In this document: positions 46,995 through 55,453 of the stretch, piece by piece
Position numbering within the stretch: the stretch's first letter is position 1
How the letters are laid out: each line of letters opens with the position of its first letter
NCBI RefSeq assembly: GCF_035984415.1
Contig: NZ_CP130720.1
Span: forward strand, 7,130,001-7,194,000
From: Streptomyces sp. NBC_01296
GTDB lineage: Bacteria; Actinomycetota; Actinomycetes; Streptomycetales; Streptomycetaceae
Length of the DNA stretch: 64,000 nucleotides
Direction of reading: 5' to 3'
Notes under the pieces: generated by a model
The model's input: only the letters and a program-made list of their open reading frames with translations
The model's database searches: none
Told to the model about the DNA's origin: nothing
Position numbers and translations under genes: made by a program

Positions 46995-48964
46995 CCGCCA
47001 CCGTCACCCCTGCTTCTGCGAGCCCTGCGACCCCCACCGACGCCGGACCCGGTGCACTGCGCGCGCTCGCGCGCCACCGCGGCCGGCTGATCGGCGCCGG
47101 CGCGGTCCTCGCGCTCGTCCTCGGTTCCGTACTCCTGGGCGCCGGAAACTGGCTGGCTTCGCTCTCCGTCGACCTGTCGGGACCGCTCAAGCACACCAGC
47201 GACTGGATCATCGACAACCGCGACGGACACCCCCTCTTCCTCTACTTCCTCGGGCACGTCAGCAACGTCGTGGTCGTCTCCGTCCGCGCGGTGTACCTCG
47301 TGCTGCTCGCCCTCGGCTGGGCCGGCGTCACCGCCGCCGCCGGGCTGCTGGCCTGGCGCGTCGCCGGAGTCCGGCTCGCGCTGACCTCCGTCGCAGCCTT
47401 CGCCGCGTGCGGACTGCTCGGCATGTGGGTGCCCACCATGCAGACGCTGGCCCTGATGGTGGTCGCCGTCGCCGCGTCCGTGCTGCTCGGCGGTCTCCTC
47501 GGCCTGGCCGCGGGCCTGTCGGACCGTATGCACCGGATCCTGCGGCCCGTGCTGGACACCATGCAGGTGCTGCCGGCGTTCGCGTACCTCCTGCCCGTCG
47601 TCCTGGTCTTCGGCATCGGCGTGCCCGCGGCCGTCCTCGCCACCGTCGTCTACGCGGCCCCGCCCATGGCCCGCCTCACCGCGCTCGGCCTGCGCGGCGC
47701 GGACGCCGGGGTCGTCGAAGCCGCCACCTCCCTCGGCGCCACCGGCAGGCAGCGGCTGCTGACGGCCCGACTGCCGCTGGCCCGCAAGGAACTCCTGCTC
47801 GGCCTCAACCAGTCGATCATGATGGCGCTGGGGATGGCCGTGATCGCGTCCGTCATCGGCGCGGGGGGCCTCGGCGACCGCGTCTACCAGGCGCTGGCCT
47901 CCGTCGACGTCGGCGCCGCGCTCGCCGCCGGCGTGCCGATCGTGCTGCTCGCCATCGTCCTGGACCGGGTCACCGCCGCGGCGGGGGAGCGGATCGGGGC
48001 GGCTCCGGCCCGCCGGTCCGCGCTCGGCTGGGCCGTCGCCGCCGTGGTGACCGCCGCCGTCGCCGTCGGGGCCCGCCTGCTCGACCGGCTTTCCTGGCCC
48101 GACGCGTGGACGGTGGGCATCGCCGAGCCCGTCAACGGGGCGGTCGACTGGATGACCGCCCACCTCTACTCCGGCGTGCCCCTCGTCGGCGGCACCGCCG
48201 ACTGGGCCGGGCACTTCACCACATGGGTCCTGAACCCCCTGCGCGACGGACTGCAGTGGCTGCCCTGGTGGGCGGTCCTGCTGGCCGTCGGCGCCCTCGC
48301 CCTGCTCATCGGCACCTGGCGCACCGCCGCGACCGCCGTCCTGGCGATGGCCGCGATCGGCGTGCTGGGTGTCTGGGACCCGGCGCTCGACACCCTGTCC
48401 CAGGTACTGGCCGCCGTCGCCGTGACGCTGCTGCTCGGCTTCGCCCTCGGGGTCGCCGCGGCCCGCAGCAGCCGCCTGGGACGCGCACTGCGCCCGGTCC
48501 TGGACGTCTTCCAGACGATGCCGCAGTTCGTGTACCTGATCCCCGTCGTCGCCCTGTTCGGCGTGGGCCGGGCCCCGGCGGTCGCGGCCGCCGTGGTCTA
48601 CGCGCTGCCCGCGGTGGTGCGGATCACGGCCCAGGGCGTGCGCGCGGTGGACCCGGCCGCTCTGGAGTCCTCGCGCTCGCTGGGCGCGACCGGGCGGCAA
48701 CAGCTGTTCCAGGTCCAACTGCCGCTGGCACGGCCCGCGCTGCTGCTGGCCGTCAACCAGGGCGTGGTGCTGGTCCTCGCCGTCGTCGTCATCGGCGGCC
48801 TCGTGGGCGGCGGGGCGCTCGGCTACGACGCGGTCTTCGGTCTCGCCCAGGGCGACCTGGCGACCGGTCTGGTCGCCGGTGCCGCGATCGTCTGCCTCGG
48901 CCTGATGCTCGACCGCGTCACCCAGCCGACGCAGCGCCGCGACCTCGCCGGAAAGGGGGCCTGA
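46991..48964 (+). CDS. proW: betaine ABC transporter permease, two permease domains in one chain
   Basis: A 657-residue membrane protein holding two binding-protein-dependent permease domains. The cytoplasmic EAA loop occurs twice: EAATSLGATGRQRLLTARLPLARKE in the first half and ESSRSLGATGRQQLFQVQLPLARPA in the second. Each half has about five or six helices, and the middle carries an extra outer segment. It is thus an internally duplicated ProW, able to form the whole membrane pore as a single chain. ATG 46991 is favoured because the region before it reads as a coupling ORF in another frame. Confidence 0.9.
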   Translation: MTATVTPASASPATPTDAGPGALRALARHRGRLIGAGAVLALVLGSVLLGAGNWLASLSVDLSGPLKHTSDWIIDNRDGHPLFLYFLGHVSNVVVVSVRAVYLVLLALGWAGVTAAAGLLAWRVAGVRLALTSVAAFAACGLLGMWVPTMQTLALMVVAVAASVLLGGLLGLAAGLSDRMHRILRPVLDTMQVLPAFAYLLPVVLVFGIGVPAAVLATVVYAAPPMARLTALGLRGADAGVVEAATSLGATGRQRLLTARLPLARKELLLGLNQSIMMALGMAVIASVIGAGGLGDRVYQALASVDVGAALAAGVPIVLLAIVLDRVTAAAGERIGAAPARRSALGWAVAAVVTAAVAVGARLLDRLSWPDAWTVGIAEPVNGAVDWMTAHLYSGVPLVGGTADWAGHFTTWVLNPLRDGLQWLPWWAVLLAVGALALLIGTWRTAATAVLAMAAIGVLGVWDPALDTLSQVLAAVAVTLLLGFALGVAAARSSRLGRALRPVLDVFQTMPQFVYLIPVVALFGVGRAPAVAAAVVYALPAVVRITAQGVRAVDPAALESSRSLGATGRQQLFQVQLPLARPALLLAVNQGVVLVLAVVVIGGLVGGGALGYDAVFGLAQGDLATGLVAGAAIVCLGLMLDRVTQPTQRRDLAGKGA

Positions 48965-48965
48965 C

Positions 48966-49952
48966 ATGGCTCGCACACGCTTCACCGCACCTCGTACACG
49001 CTTCGCCGCCCTCGGGGCCGCCGTCGCCCTGACGGCCCTCACCCTCACCGGCTGCGGCGCCGCCGACATGACCCGCCAGGCCTCCCCGTACGCCGACGCG
49101 AAGGGCTCCCGCACGGTGACGCTGTCCGTGCAGTCGTGGGTGGGCGCGCAGGCCAACGTCGCCGTCGCCCAGTACCTGCTGGAGCACGAGCTCGGCTACC
49201 GGGTGGACACCGTCCAGATCGACGAGGTACCCGCCTGGGACGCGCTCAGCCAGGGCCGGGTCGACGCCATCCTGGAGGACTGGGGCCACCCGGAGCAGGA
49301 GAAGCGGTACATCGACGACAAGGGGACGATCGCGCGGGGCGGCGATCTCGGGGTGACCGGCCACATCGGCTGGTTCGTGCCGACGTACTTCGCCGAGGAA
49401 CACCCCGATGTCACCGACTGGAAGAACCTGAACAAGTACGCCGACCAGTTCCGTACCGCGGAGAGCGGCGGCAAGGGCCAGTTGCTGGACGGCTCCCCGT
49501 CCTACGTGACGAACGACAAGGCGCTCGTGAAGAACCTGGGGCTCGACTACCAAGTCGTGTTCGCGGGCTCCGAGGCGGCGCAGATCACCCAGATCAGGCA
49601 GTTCGCCAAGGAGAAGAAGCCGTTCCTGAGCTACTGGTACAAGCCCCAGTGGCTGTTCGAGAAGGTCCCGATGACGGAGGTGGAGCTGCCCGCCTACAAG
49701 GAGGGCTGTGACGCCGACCCGCAGAAGGTGGCCTGCGCGTACCCGCACACGCCGCTGCAGAAGTTCCTCAACGCCCGCTTCGCGGACGGCGGGGGCGACG
49801 CCGCAGCCTTCCTGAAGAAGTTCCGGTGGACGACCGGGATGCAGAACGACGTCGCCCTGATGATCGCGGACCAGAAGCTGTCGCCACAGGAAGCGGCGGG
49901 CCGCTGGGTGAAGGAGAACGAGGCCACCTGGCGGGCCTGGCTCCCGTCCTGA
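48966..49952 (+). CDS. proX: glycine betaine-binding lipoprotein
   Basis: A 328-residue lipoprotein: signal with lipobox LTGC (Cys at about residue 31), then an OpuAC/ProX type substrate-binding domain (VSVQSWVGAQANVAVAQYLL-like opening, AWDALSQGRVDAILEDWG, SYWYKPQWLFEK). The tryptophans in WVGAQ, LEDWGH, GWFVP and YWYKPQW are suited to an aromatic cage for a quaternary amine. ATG 48966 starts one base after the permease stop. Last gene of the operon; a strong hairpin follows. Confidence 0.9.
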   Translation: MARTRFTAPRTRFAALGAAVALTALTLTGCGAADMTRQASPYADAKGSRTVTLSVQSWVGAQANVAVAQYLLEHELGYRVDTVQIDEVPAWDALSQGRVDAILEDWGHPEQEKRYIDDKGTIARGGDLGVTGHIGWFVPTYFAEEHPDVTDWKNLNKYADQFRTAESGGKGQLLDGSPSYVTNDKALVKNLGLDYQVVFAGSEAAQITQIRQFAKEKKPFLSYWYKPQWLFEKVPMTEVELPAYKEGCDADPQKVACAYPHTPLQKFLNARFADGGGDAAAFLKKFRWTTGMQNDVALMIADQKLSPQEAAGRWVKENEATWRAWLPS

Positions 49953-49961
49953 CGCGGCTGA

Positions 49962-49994
49962 CCGGAGGGGGGATCCCCGCGATCCCCCCTCCGG
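49962..49994 (+). terminator. hairpin terminator after the betaine operon
   Basis: A perfect 14-bp stem (49962-49975 with 49981-49994) with a 5-base loop, ten bases after the proX stop. The rest of the gap to 50188 shows no gene and should contain the promoter of the peptidase pair. Confidence 0.8.
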
Positions 49995-50188
49995 GCCCCT
50001 GACCTCACGCCTGGGCCCAGCTGCGGACCGGCACCGTTCCCTGACCGGACGGCCCGATGCGTCGCCCCTGATCGCTCCGCGTGCGCGGGTACGTTCCACC
50101 GAGTAGCGTCGAGAGGAAGCGTTCCGTCCACACCGCTGCGGTCCGGCCCGGCGGGGCCGCAGCCGGCACGGCAGAGGGACGAGATCAC

Positions 50189-51745
50189 ATGCCGCAGCAC
50201 AGCATCCCCGCGGTGGCCGCCGCGGCCGCTCTGGTATGCCTGGCAGCATTCGGCCCCGCACAGAGCAGCGCCGCGTCCCCACCCGCCCAGTCCGCCGGCC
50301 GGCCCGGCACGGCAGCCCCGTCCCGGTTCGTGCCGGGGCCCTGCCCGAAGACGCCCGAGCCGATCGAGGCGCTCGGCAGCGCACGCTGCGGCTTCCTCGA
50401 GGTCCCCGAGAACCGCTCCCGCCCCGGCGGCCGGACCATCAAGCTCGCAGTGGCGGTCATTGCGGCCGTCACACCGGCGAAGCCGGCACAGGACCCGCTG
50501 GTGTTCATGGCGGGCGGCCCCGGTGCCGACACGTTCGACGACATTCCCTTCCTCATCGACTCCGGCCTGAACAAGGACCGCGAGCTGATCGTCATGGCCC
50601 AGCGCGGCAACCTCTACGACCGGCCGAACCTCGCCTGCCCGGAGGTCGACCGCTTCAACGCGCAGGCCGTGGGCCTGGGCTATGACTCACGGCAGGCGCA
50701 GCAGCTCATGCTGAAGGCGGTGAAGGACTGCCGGGCCCGCCTGACGGCCGACGGCGTCGACCTGAGCGCCTACAACACCACCGAGAACGCCGCGGACTTC
50801 GCCGACCTGCGGGGCGCGCTGAACATCCCCCGGTGGAACGTCTACGGCTACTCCTACGGCAGCAACCTGGCCCTCACGTACCTGCGCCTGCACCCCGAGG
50901 GCATCCGCGCGATGGCGATCGACTCGATCACACCTCCCCAGGTCGTGACCCTGCCGTGGACATGGGGCAGCACCGCCGAGGGAATCCGCAACATCTTCGA
51001 GGCGTGCGCGGCCCAGCCCGCCTGCAAGGACCGGTACCCGGACCTCCCCCGCCTGCTGACGGAGCAGGTGCGCAAGCTGGAGGCCCACCCCCTGACACTG
51101 AACGTCACGCCGCCGGGCGGAGGAAAGCCGGTCAAGACCGTCCTCGACGGGGGTGCCCTGCTGAACCTGATCGTCGCCTTCACCCCGCGGCCCAAGGACA
51201 TCCCGGCAGCGCTCGACGAACTCAGCCGCGGAAACCCGGAGCGTTTCGCGCAGGCCCGTGCGGCCGGCTCGGTCCAGAAGGTCGGCGAATTCGCGCACGG
51301 CCTGACGAACTCGGTGGCGTGCAGCGAGTGGGCGCCGGGGTATTCGGAATCCGACGTGCTGAAGGCGGGGCGCAAGGCCTTCCCCGGGTGGCCGGACACG
51401 GTCCTGGCCCAGGTGCCGCAACTGCCCTTCCAGTACCCGGCGTGCCGCATCTGGAACGTTCCGGACCGCGCGTCCGTCCAGCGGGTGGCCACCGTCAGCT
51501 CGGTGCCGGCGCTCCTCGTCTCCGGCACGTTCGACGTGAAGACCGGGGCGAGCTGGGCGAAGGGCGTGGCCCGCGACCTGTCCCGCTCGACCGCCGTGCA
51601 GATCCCCGGAATCGGCCACTGGGTGGTCCCGCAGTCGCCTTGCGCGCAGCGCGTGCTGGCCTCGTTCCTCGCTCACCCGACCGCGCCCGACACGGCCTGC
51701 GTGGAAGACGTCGAACCCGCACCGTTCACGATCATCCCGAAGTGA
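50189..51745 (+). CDS. secreted S33-family (tripeptidyl aminopeptidase-like) alpha/beta hydrolase, first of a tandem pair
   Basis: A 518-residue protein with a Sec signal (cleavage near SSAAS, about residue 28). Catalytic triad: Ser in GYSYGSN (nucleophile elbow), Asp in VSGTFDVKT, His in IGHWV. The N-terminal CPKTPEPIEALGSARCGFLEVPENR block and the AGGPG oxyanion strand are those of SlpD/E- and Tap-type secreted peptidases of Streptomyces. It likely removes short peptides from extracellular oligopeptides. ATG 50189; the second gene starts 12 bases after its stop. Confidence 0.85.
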   Translation: MPQHSIPAVAAAAALVCLAAFGPAQSSAASPPAQSAGRPGTAAPSRFVPGPCPKTPEPIEALGSARCGFLEVPENRSRPGGRTIKLAVAVIAAVTPAKPAQDPLVFMAGGPGADTFDDIPFLIDSGLNKDRELIVMAQRGNLYDRPNLACPEVDRFNAQAVGLGYDSRQAQQLMLKAVKDCRARLTADGVDLSAYNTTENAADFADLRGALNIPRWNVYGYSYGSNLALTYLRLHPEGIRAMAIDSITPPQVVTLPWTWGSTAEGIRNIFEACAAQPACKDRYPDLPRLLTEQVRKLEAHPLTLNVTPPGGGKPVKTVLDGGALLNLIVAFTPRPKDIPAALDELSRGNPERFAQARAAGSVQKVGEFAHGLTNSVACSEWAPGYSESDVLKAGRKAFPGWPDTVLAQVPQLPFQYPACRIWNVPDRASVQRVATVSSVPALLVSGTFDVKTGASWAKGVARDLSRSTAVQIPGIGHWVVPQSPCAQRVLASFLAHPTAPDTACVEDVEPAPFTIIPK

Positions 51746-51757
51746 CCGGGAGGCCAG

Positions 51758-53368
51758 ATGACACACCACCGTGCGCCCCGTCGCCGCCGTACCGTACGAC
51801 GCCTCCAGGCCGCGTCGGCCGGCATCGCGACCGGTCTCCTGGTCACCGGGCTGCTCGCAGCGCCCGCTCAGGCGCGGTCCCGTACCGACGCCAGTGCCGG
51901 CCCCGAAGCACCGATCGGCACGGCCGCACGGACGGTGGGCGACGCCCGCTTCGAACCGGGCCCCTGCCCCAGGACGCCGGAACCGATCGAGGCGCTCGAA
52001 GACGCCCGCTGCGGAACGCTCACCGTGCCCGAGAACCGCGCCAAGCCGGGCGGTCGGACGATCGAACTCGGCGTGGCGATCGTGCCCGCCGCGACCGACA
52101 AGCCGAAACCCGACCCCATCGTGTGGCTCGCGGGCGGACCCGGCGACGACGCCGTGGGGGAGGCGAAGATGGCGATCGACGGCGGCCTGAACCGCGACCG
52201 TGACGTGATCTTCATGTCCCAGCGCGGAACGTACTCGGCCCGGCCGAACCTCCTGTGCCCCAACATCGACGAGTTCAACGCCCGCGCGGTCGGCCTCGGC
52301 CACGACGCCCCTTCCACCGAACGCCTGCACGTCGAGGCCACCAAGGCCTGCCACGACCAGCTGGCGGCCCGCGGGATCGACCTCGGCACCTACAACGACA
52401 TCGAGAGCGCCGCCGACTACGAGGACCTGCGCACCGCGCTGGGCATCAAGCAGTGGAACCTGTACGGGATCTCCTACGGCACCCACCTCGCGCTCGCGTA
52501 CATGCGCCTGCACCCCGAGGGGCTCCGCTCGGTGGGCATCGACGGCATCCTGCCGCCGTCCAGGGCCGGGTCGGCCGCGACCTGGAGCAGCGCCCGACAG
52601 GGCTTCGACGGCCTGTTCAAGGCCTGCGCCGCCCAGCCCGCGTGCAACAAGCGCTACCCGAACCTGTCGGCCACCTTCGACCAGCTCGTCCGCCGACTCG
52701 AAGCCAAGCCGGTCACCACCACCGTCACGCTCCCCGGCAGCGACAAGCCGGTGAAGGTCGTACTGGACGGCGGGGCCCTGGTGAACTGGATGACCTCCGC
52801 CACGCACGTGGCGCCCCAGGTCCCCCTCGCCCTCGACGAGCTGGCGCACGGCAAGCCGCAGCGGATCGCCCGGCAGTGGGCGGGCGGCAAGCTCAGCCCC
52901 GCGGCCATGGGCAGGGTCGCGCACGGTCTCGTCTACGGCGTCTTCTGCAGCGAGTGGACCCCGTACGAGACCCAGGCCGCAGCGCTCAAGGGCGGACAGC
53001 AAGCCTTCCCGACCTTCCCCCGCTCGGTACAGGCCCAGGCCCCTCAACTCGCCTTCCTCCATCCGGACTGCGACGCCTGGAACGTCCCCGCGGCCCCGCG
53101 CTCGATCCGGGACGCCACGCGCGGCGACATCCCGACCCTCGCCCTGTCGGGCGGGTTCGACTCCCAGACCGGCGCGGACAACGGGCCGTACGTCGCCCGG
53201 ACGCTGGGCAAGGCCAAGGTGGTCACGGTCCCGTACGAGCCGCACGTGGTGTTCGCCACCTCGAAGTGCGCCCAGGAGATCACCGTCTCGTTCTTCGACA
53301 ACCCGGCCGCACCGAAGACCGCATGCCTGAAGAGCCTCAAGGCGCCTGAGTTCGAGATCGGGTCCTGA
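51758..53368 (+). CDS. secreted S33-family alpha/beta hydrolase, second of a tandem pair
   Basis: A 536-residue paralogue of the preceding protein, aligned over its whole length, with a Sec signal (cleavage near AQARS, about residue 40). Triad: Ser in GISYGTH, Asp in SGGFDSQTG, His in YEPHVVF. ATG 51758 has GGGAGG upstream. The pair arose by tandem duplication, and differences around the active site suggest different peptide preference. The stop lies at the border of a 13-base direct duplication (53354-53366 and 53367-53379). Confidence 0.85.
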   Translation: MTHHRAPRRRRTVRRLQAASAGIATGLLVTGLLAAPAQARSRTDASAGPEAPIGTAARTVGDARFEPGPCPRTPEPIEALEDARCGTLTVPENRAKPGGRTIELGVAIVPAATDKPKPDPIVWLAGGPGDDAVGEAKMAIDGGLNRDRDVIFMSQRGTYSARPNLLCPNIDEFNARAVGLGHDAPSTERLHVEATKACHDQLAARGIDLGTYNDIESAADYEDLRTALGIKQWNLYGISYGTHLALAYMRLHPEGLRSVGIDGILPPSRAGSAATWSSARQGFDGLFKACAAQPACNKRYPNLSATFDQLVRRLEAKPVTTTVTLPGSDKPVKVVLDGGALVNWMTSATHVAPQVPLALDELAHGKPQRIARQWAGGKLSPAAMGRVAHGLVYGVFCSEWTPYETQAAALKGGQQAFPTFPRSVQAQAPQLAFLHPDCDAWNVPAAPRSIRDATRGDIPTLALSGGFDSQTGADNGPYVARTLGKAKVVTVPYEPHVVFATSKCAQEITVSFFDNPAAPKTACLKSLKAPEFEIGS

Positions 53369-53683
53369 GATCGGGTCCTGAGGTCGGCCAATTCTCTGCC
53401 GGGACCCGCTGACGGCCCGCAAATCCATATCACCTTGAATTCTCCTCGAGCCACTCTGGGGTTCGAATTGAGTGGTGCATGAGCAGCGTCATCTCCAGGC
53501 AATCGCCCTGCTAAATTGTCGGATTCATGAACTGTTGTTCGTGATAGATGTGAACGAATATGCGAGGCCAAGGGGCTGACTCGACCTCGTACAGCCGTGC
53601 ATGTCGTGACCCGCTCCGACTCCGATGGCACGACCGCTGCCGCGAACCCACCCACCGACATCATCGACAGTGAGGGAATCACC
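53369..53683. other. gene-free region ahead of the NRPS cluster
   Basis: 315 bases with no gene after the peptidase pair. The first bases repeat GAGATCGGGTCCT. The centre (53400-53575) is clearly A/T-richer than its surroundings and probably holds the promoter of the MBL-fold gene; TTGTTC near 53533 with an A/T-rich stretch about 17 bases on is a weak candidate. No terminator hairpin was seen. Confidence 0.45.
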
Positions 53684-55300
53684 GTGCCGGCACACCAGAA
53701 GCTCTACCTTCGCCCGTCCGTGGTCGCTCAGCCCCTGCTGCACCGCTGGTACGCGTGGCCCTATCTCCTGGCGCCCCACACCGGCGCACTGAATCTGCGG
53801 GACCGTCTGCTGCCCATAGTGGACAGCTACTTGAAGGCACCGCACCTCCACGATGCGGTCATCGCCGACCCGCACCGCTACGGCGCGCCCTTCCTCGACC
53901 CCCAGGGCGCCACCCACGATGAAGTCCAGGCGGCGCGCGAGACCATGGTCAAGGACGGCCAGGCCAAGCTCCAGCTCGCCGACGACATAGCCGAACTGCG
54001 CGCCATGCTGCGGGAGAAGGCGCTCGGCGGCCCGATGGAGCCTCTCTATCCCCTGGTCCCCCACTCCCTCCGCGGGCGGGTCGAGCTCGTCTACGACACG
54101 GCCCACCGGCCCAACTTCCGCTTCTTCGAAGCGCTGATGTACGGCTCGCCGGCGTACGAGCGCGAAGGCCAGTGCGTCTCGCTCACCGCCGCGCCGAGCC
54201 CCCAGCCCTTCGTCTACAGCAGCCCCGTCCTCCCGCGCGCCGACCGCCTGGACATCGACGTGCCCTTCGACTCCCCGCTGTGGGACGAACTGTTCGCGGC
54301 GCGCCTCGACCCCGTCGACGTCCCGCACCTCGCGCAGCGCCTCGGGGTCGCCGATGCCGACCTCCCGGCGTTCACCGCGCTGTTCCACGACGAGCCGCCG
54401 GCGCCGTACACCCCGCCCGCGCCGGGGGACGTCCGGGTGCGGTACTTCAACCACGCATCGGTGCTGATCGAGACCGGTACCACGTCCGTCCTCCTCGACC
54501 CGCTCATCGGCTACACCGGCGACGGCTACGAGCACTACACCCTCGAAGACCTCCCCCGGCACATCGACGCCGTCGTCATCAGCCACTTCCACTCCGACCA
54601 CTTCTCGCTCGAGACGCTGCTCCAGCTCCGCACCCGCATCGGCACGATCATCGTTCCGCGCGCATCCGGCGGATCGCTGCCCGATCCCAGCCTCAAGGCC
54701 ATGCTCCAGGCCCTCGGCTTCTCCAACGTCCTGGAGCTGGCCGAACTCGAGACCCACCGCGTGGCCGACCAGGTCGAGGTCACCGCCCTGCCCTTCGTGG
54801 GTGAGCACGCCGACCTCGACATCCGCACCAAGATGGTGCCCCTCGTCCGAGCCGGCGGCCGCAGGTTCCTCTTCGCCACCGACATCACGCCGCTCGAGCC
54901 CGCGCTGTTCGACAACATCCCCGGCCTCACCGAGACGCCCCTCGACGCGCTCTACATCGGCCTCGAGTGCGTCGGCGCCCCTCTGAAGTGGCTGTACGGG
55001 CCGATGCTGGAAGGGAAGCTCTCCCGTGAGCACAACACCGGGCGCCGGCTCAAGGGCAGCAACGCCGCCCAGGCCGACGAGCTCGCCCAGCAGCTCAACG
55101 CCCGCCACGTCTACGCCTACGCCATGGGCCTCGAGCCCTGGCTCAAGCACCTCACCGGCTCCGAGTACGACCCCGAAGCCGAACAGGTGCAGCAGGCCGG
55201 CGTCCTCACCCGGCTGAGCGCCGAACGCGGCATCACCGCCGAGCTCCTGCGCGACCGGGGCGAGCGCATCTGGTCCGTCGTAGAGCCGGCACAGCAGTAG
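53684..55300 (+). CDS. MBL-fold metallo-hydrolase of biosynthetic-cluster type
   Basis: About 538 residues from GTG 53684 (GAGGGA upstream); longer in-frame GTG starts at 53597 and 53606 exist. Residues 1-240 are a cluster-specific N-terminal region beginning KLYLRPSVVAQPLLHRWYAWPYLL. The metallo-beta-lactamase domain follows (about 250-500) with HFHSDHF (301-306), ATDITPLEP and a final conserved His region. I recall homologues next to NRPS and halogenase genes; the reaction is not known, thioester or lactone hydrolysis being a guess. Confidence 0.8.
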   Translation: MPAHQKLYLRPSVVAQPLLHRWYAWPYLLAPHTGALNLRDRLLPIVDSYLKAPHLHDAVIADPHRYGAPFLDPQGATHDEVQAARETMVKDGQAKLQLADDIAELRAMLREKALGGPMEPLYPLVPHSLRGRVELVYDTAHRPNFRFFEALMYGSPAYEREGQCVSLTAAPSPQPFVYSSPVLPRADRLDIDVPFDSPLWDELFAARLDPVDVPHLAQRLGVADADLPAFTALFHDEPPAPYTPPAPGDVRVRYFNHASVLIETGTTSVLLDPLIGYTGDGYEHYTLEDLPRHIDAVVISHFHSDHFSLETLLQLRTRIGTIIVPRASGGSLPDPSLKAMLQALGFSNVLELAELETHRVADQVEVTALPFVGEHADLDIRTKMVPLVRAGGRRFLFATDITPLEPALFDNIPGLTETPLDALYIGLECVGAPLKWLYGPMLEGKLSREHNTGRRLKGSNAAQADELAQQLNARHVYAYAMGLEPWLKHLTGSEYDPEAEQVQQAGVLTRLSAERGITAELLRDRGERIWSVVEPAQQ

Positions 55301-55332
55301 GACCGAGCGGTCACATCTTTCCGTAGGCGGAG

Positions 55333-55368
55333 CGAGCCGCGACGACCGGCGCACTCGTTCGCGGCTCG
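55333..55368 (+). terminator. hairpin after the MBL-fold gene
   Basis: A 10-bp stem (55333-55342 with 55359-55368) with a 16-base loop, 32 bases after the stop. It separates this gene from the adenylation-carrier gene. Confidence 0.6.
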
Positions 55369-55453
55369 AGTGTTAATAGAGGGCCCTTCCATTGGCTGCG
55401 GCTACGCTATTCGTATCGAGAACTGACAGTAATTCGGCAGGGGGCGTTTGTTT

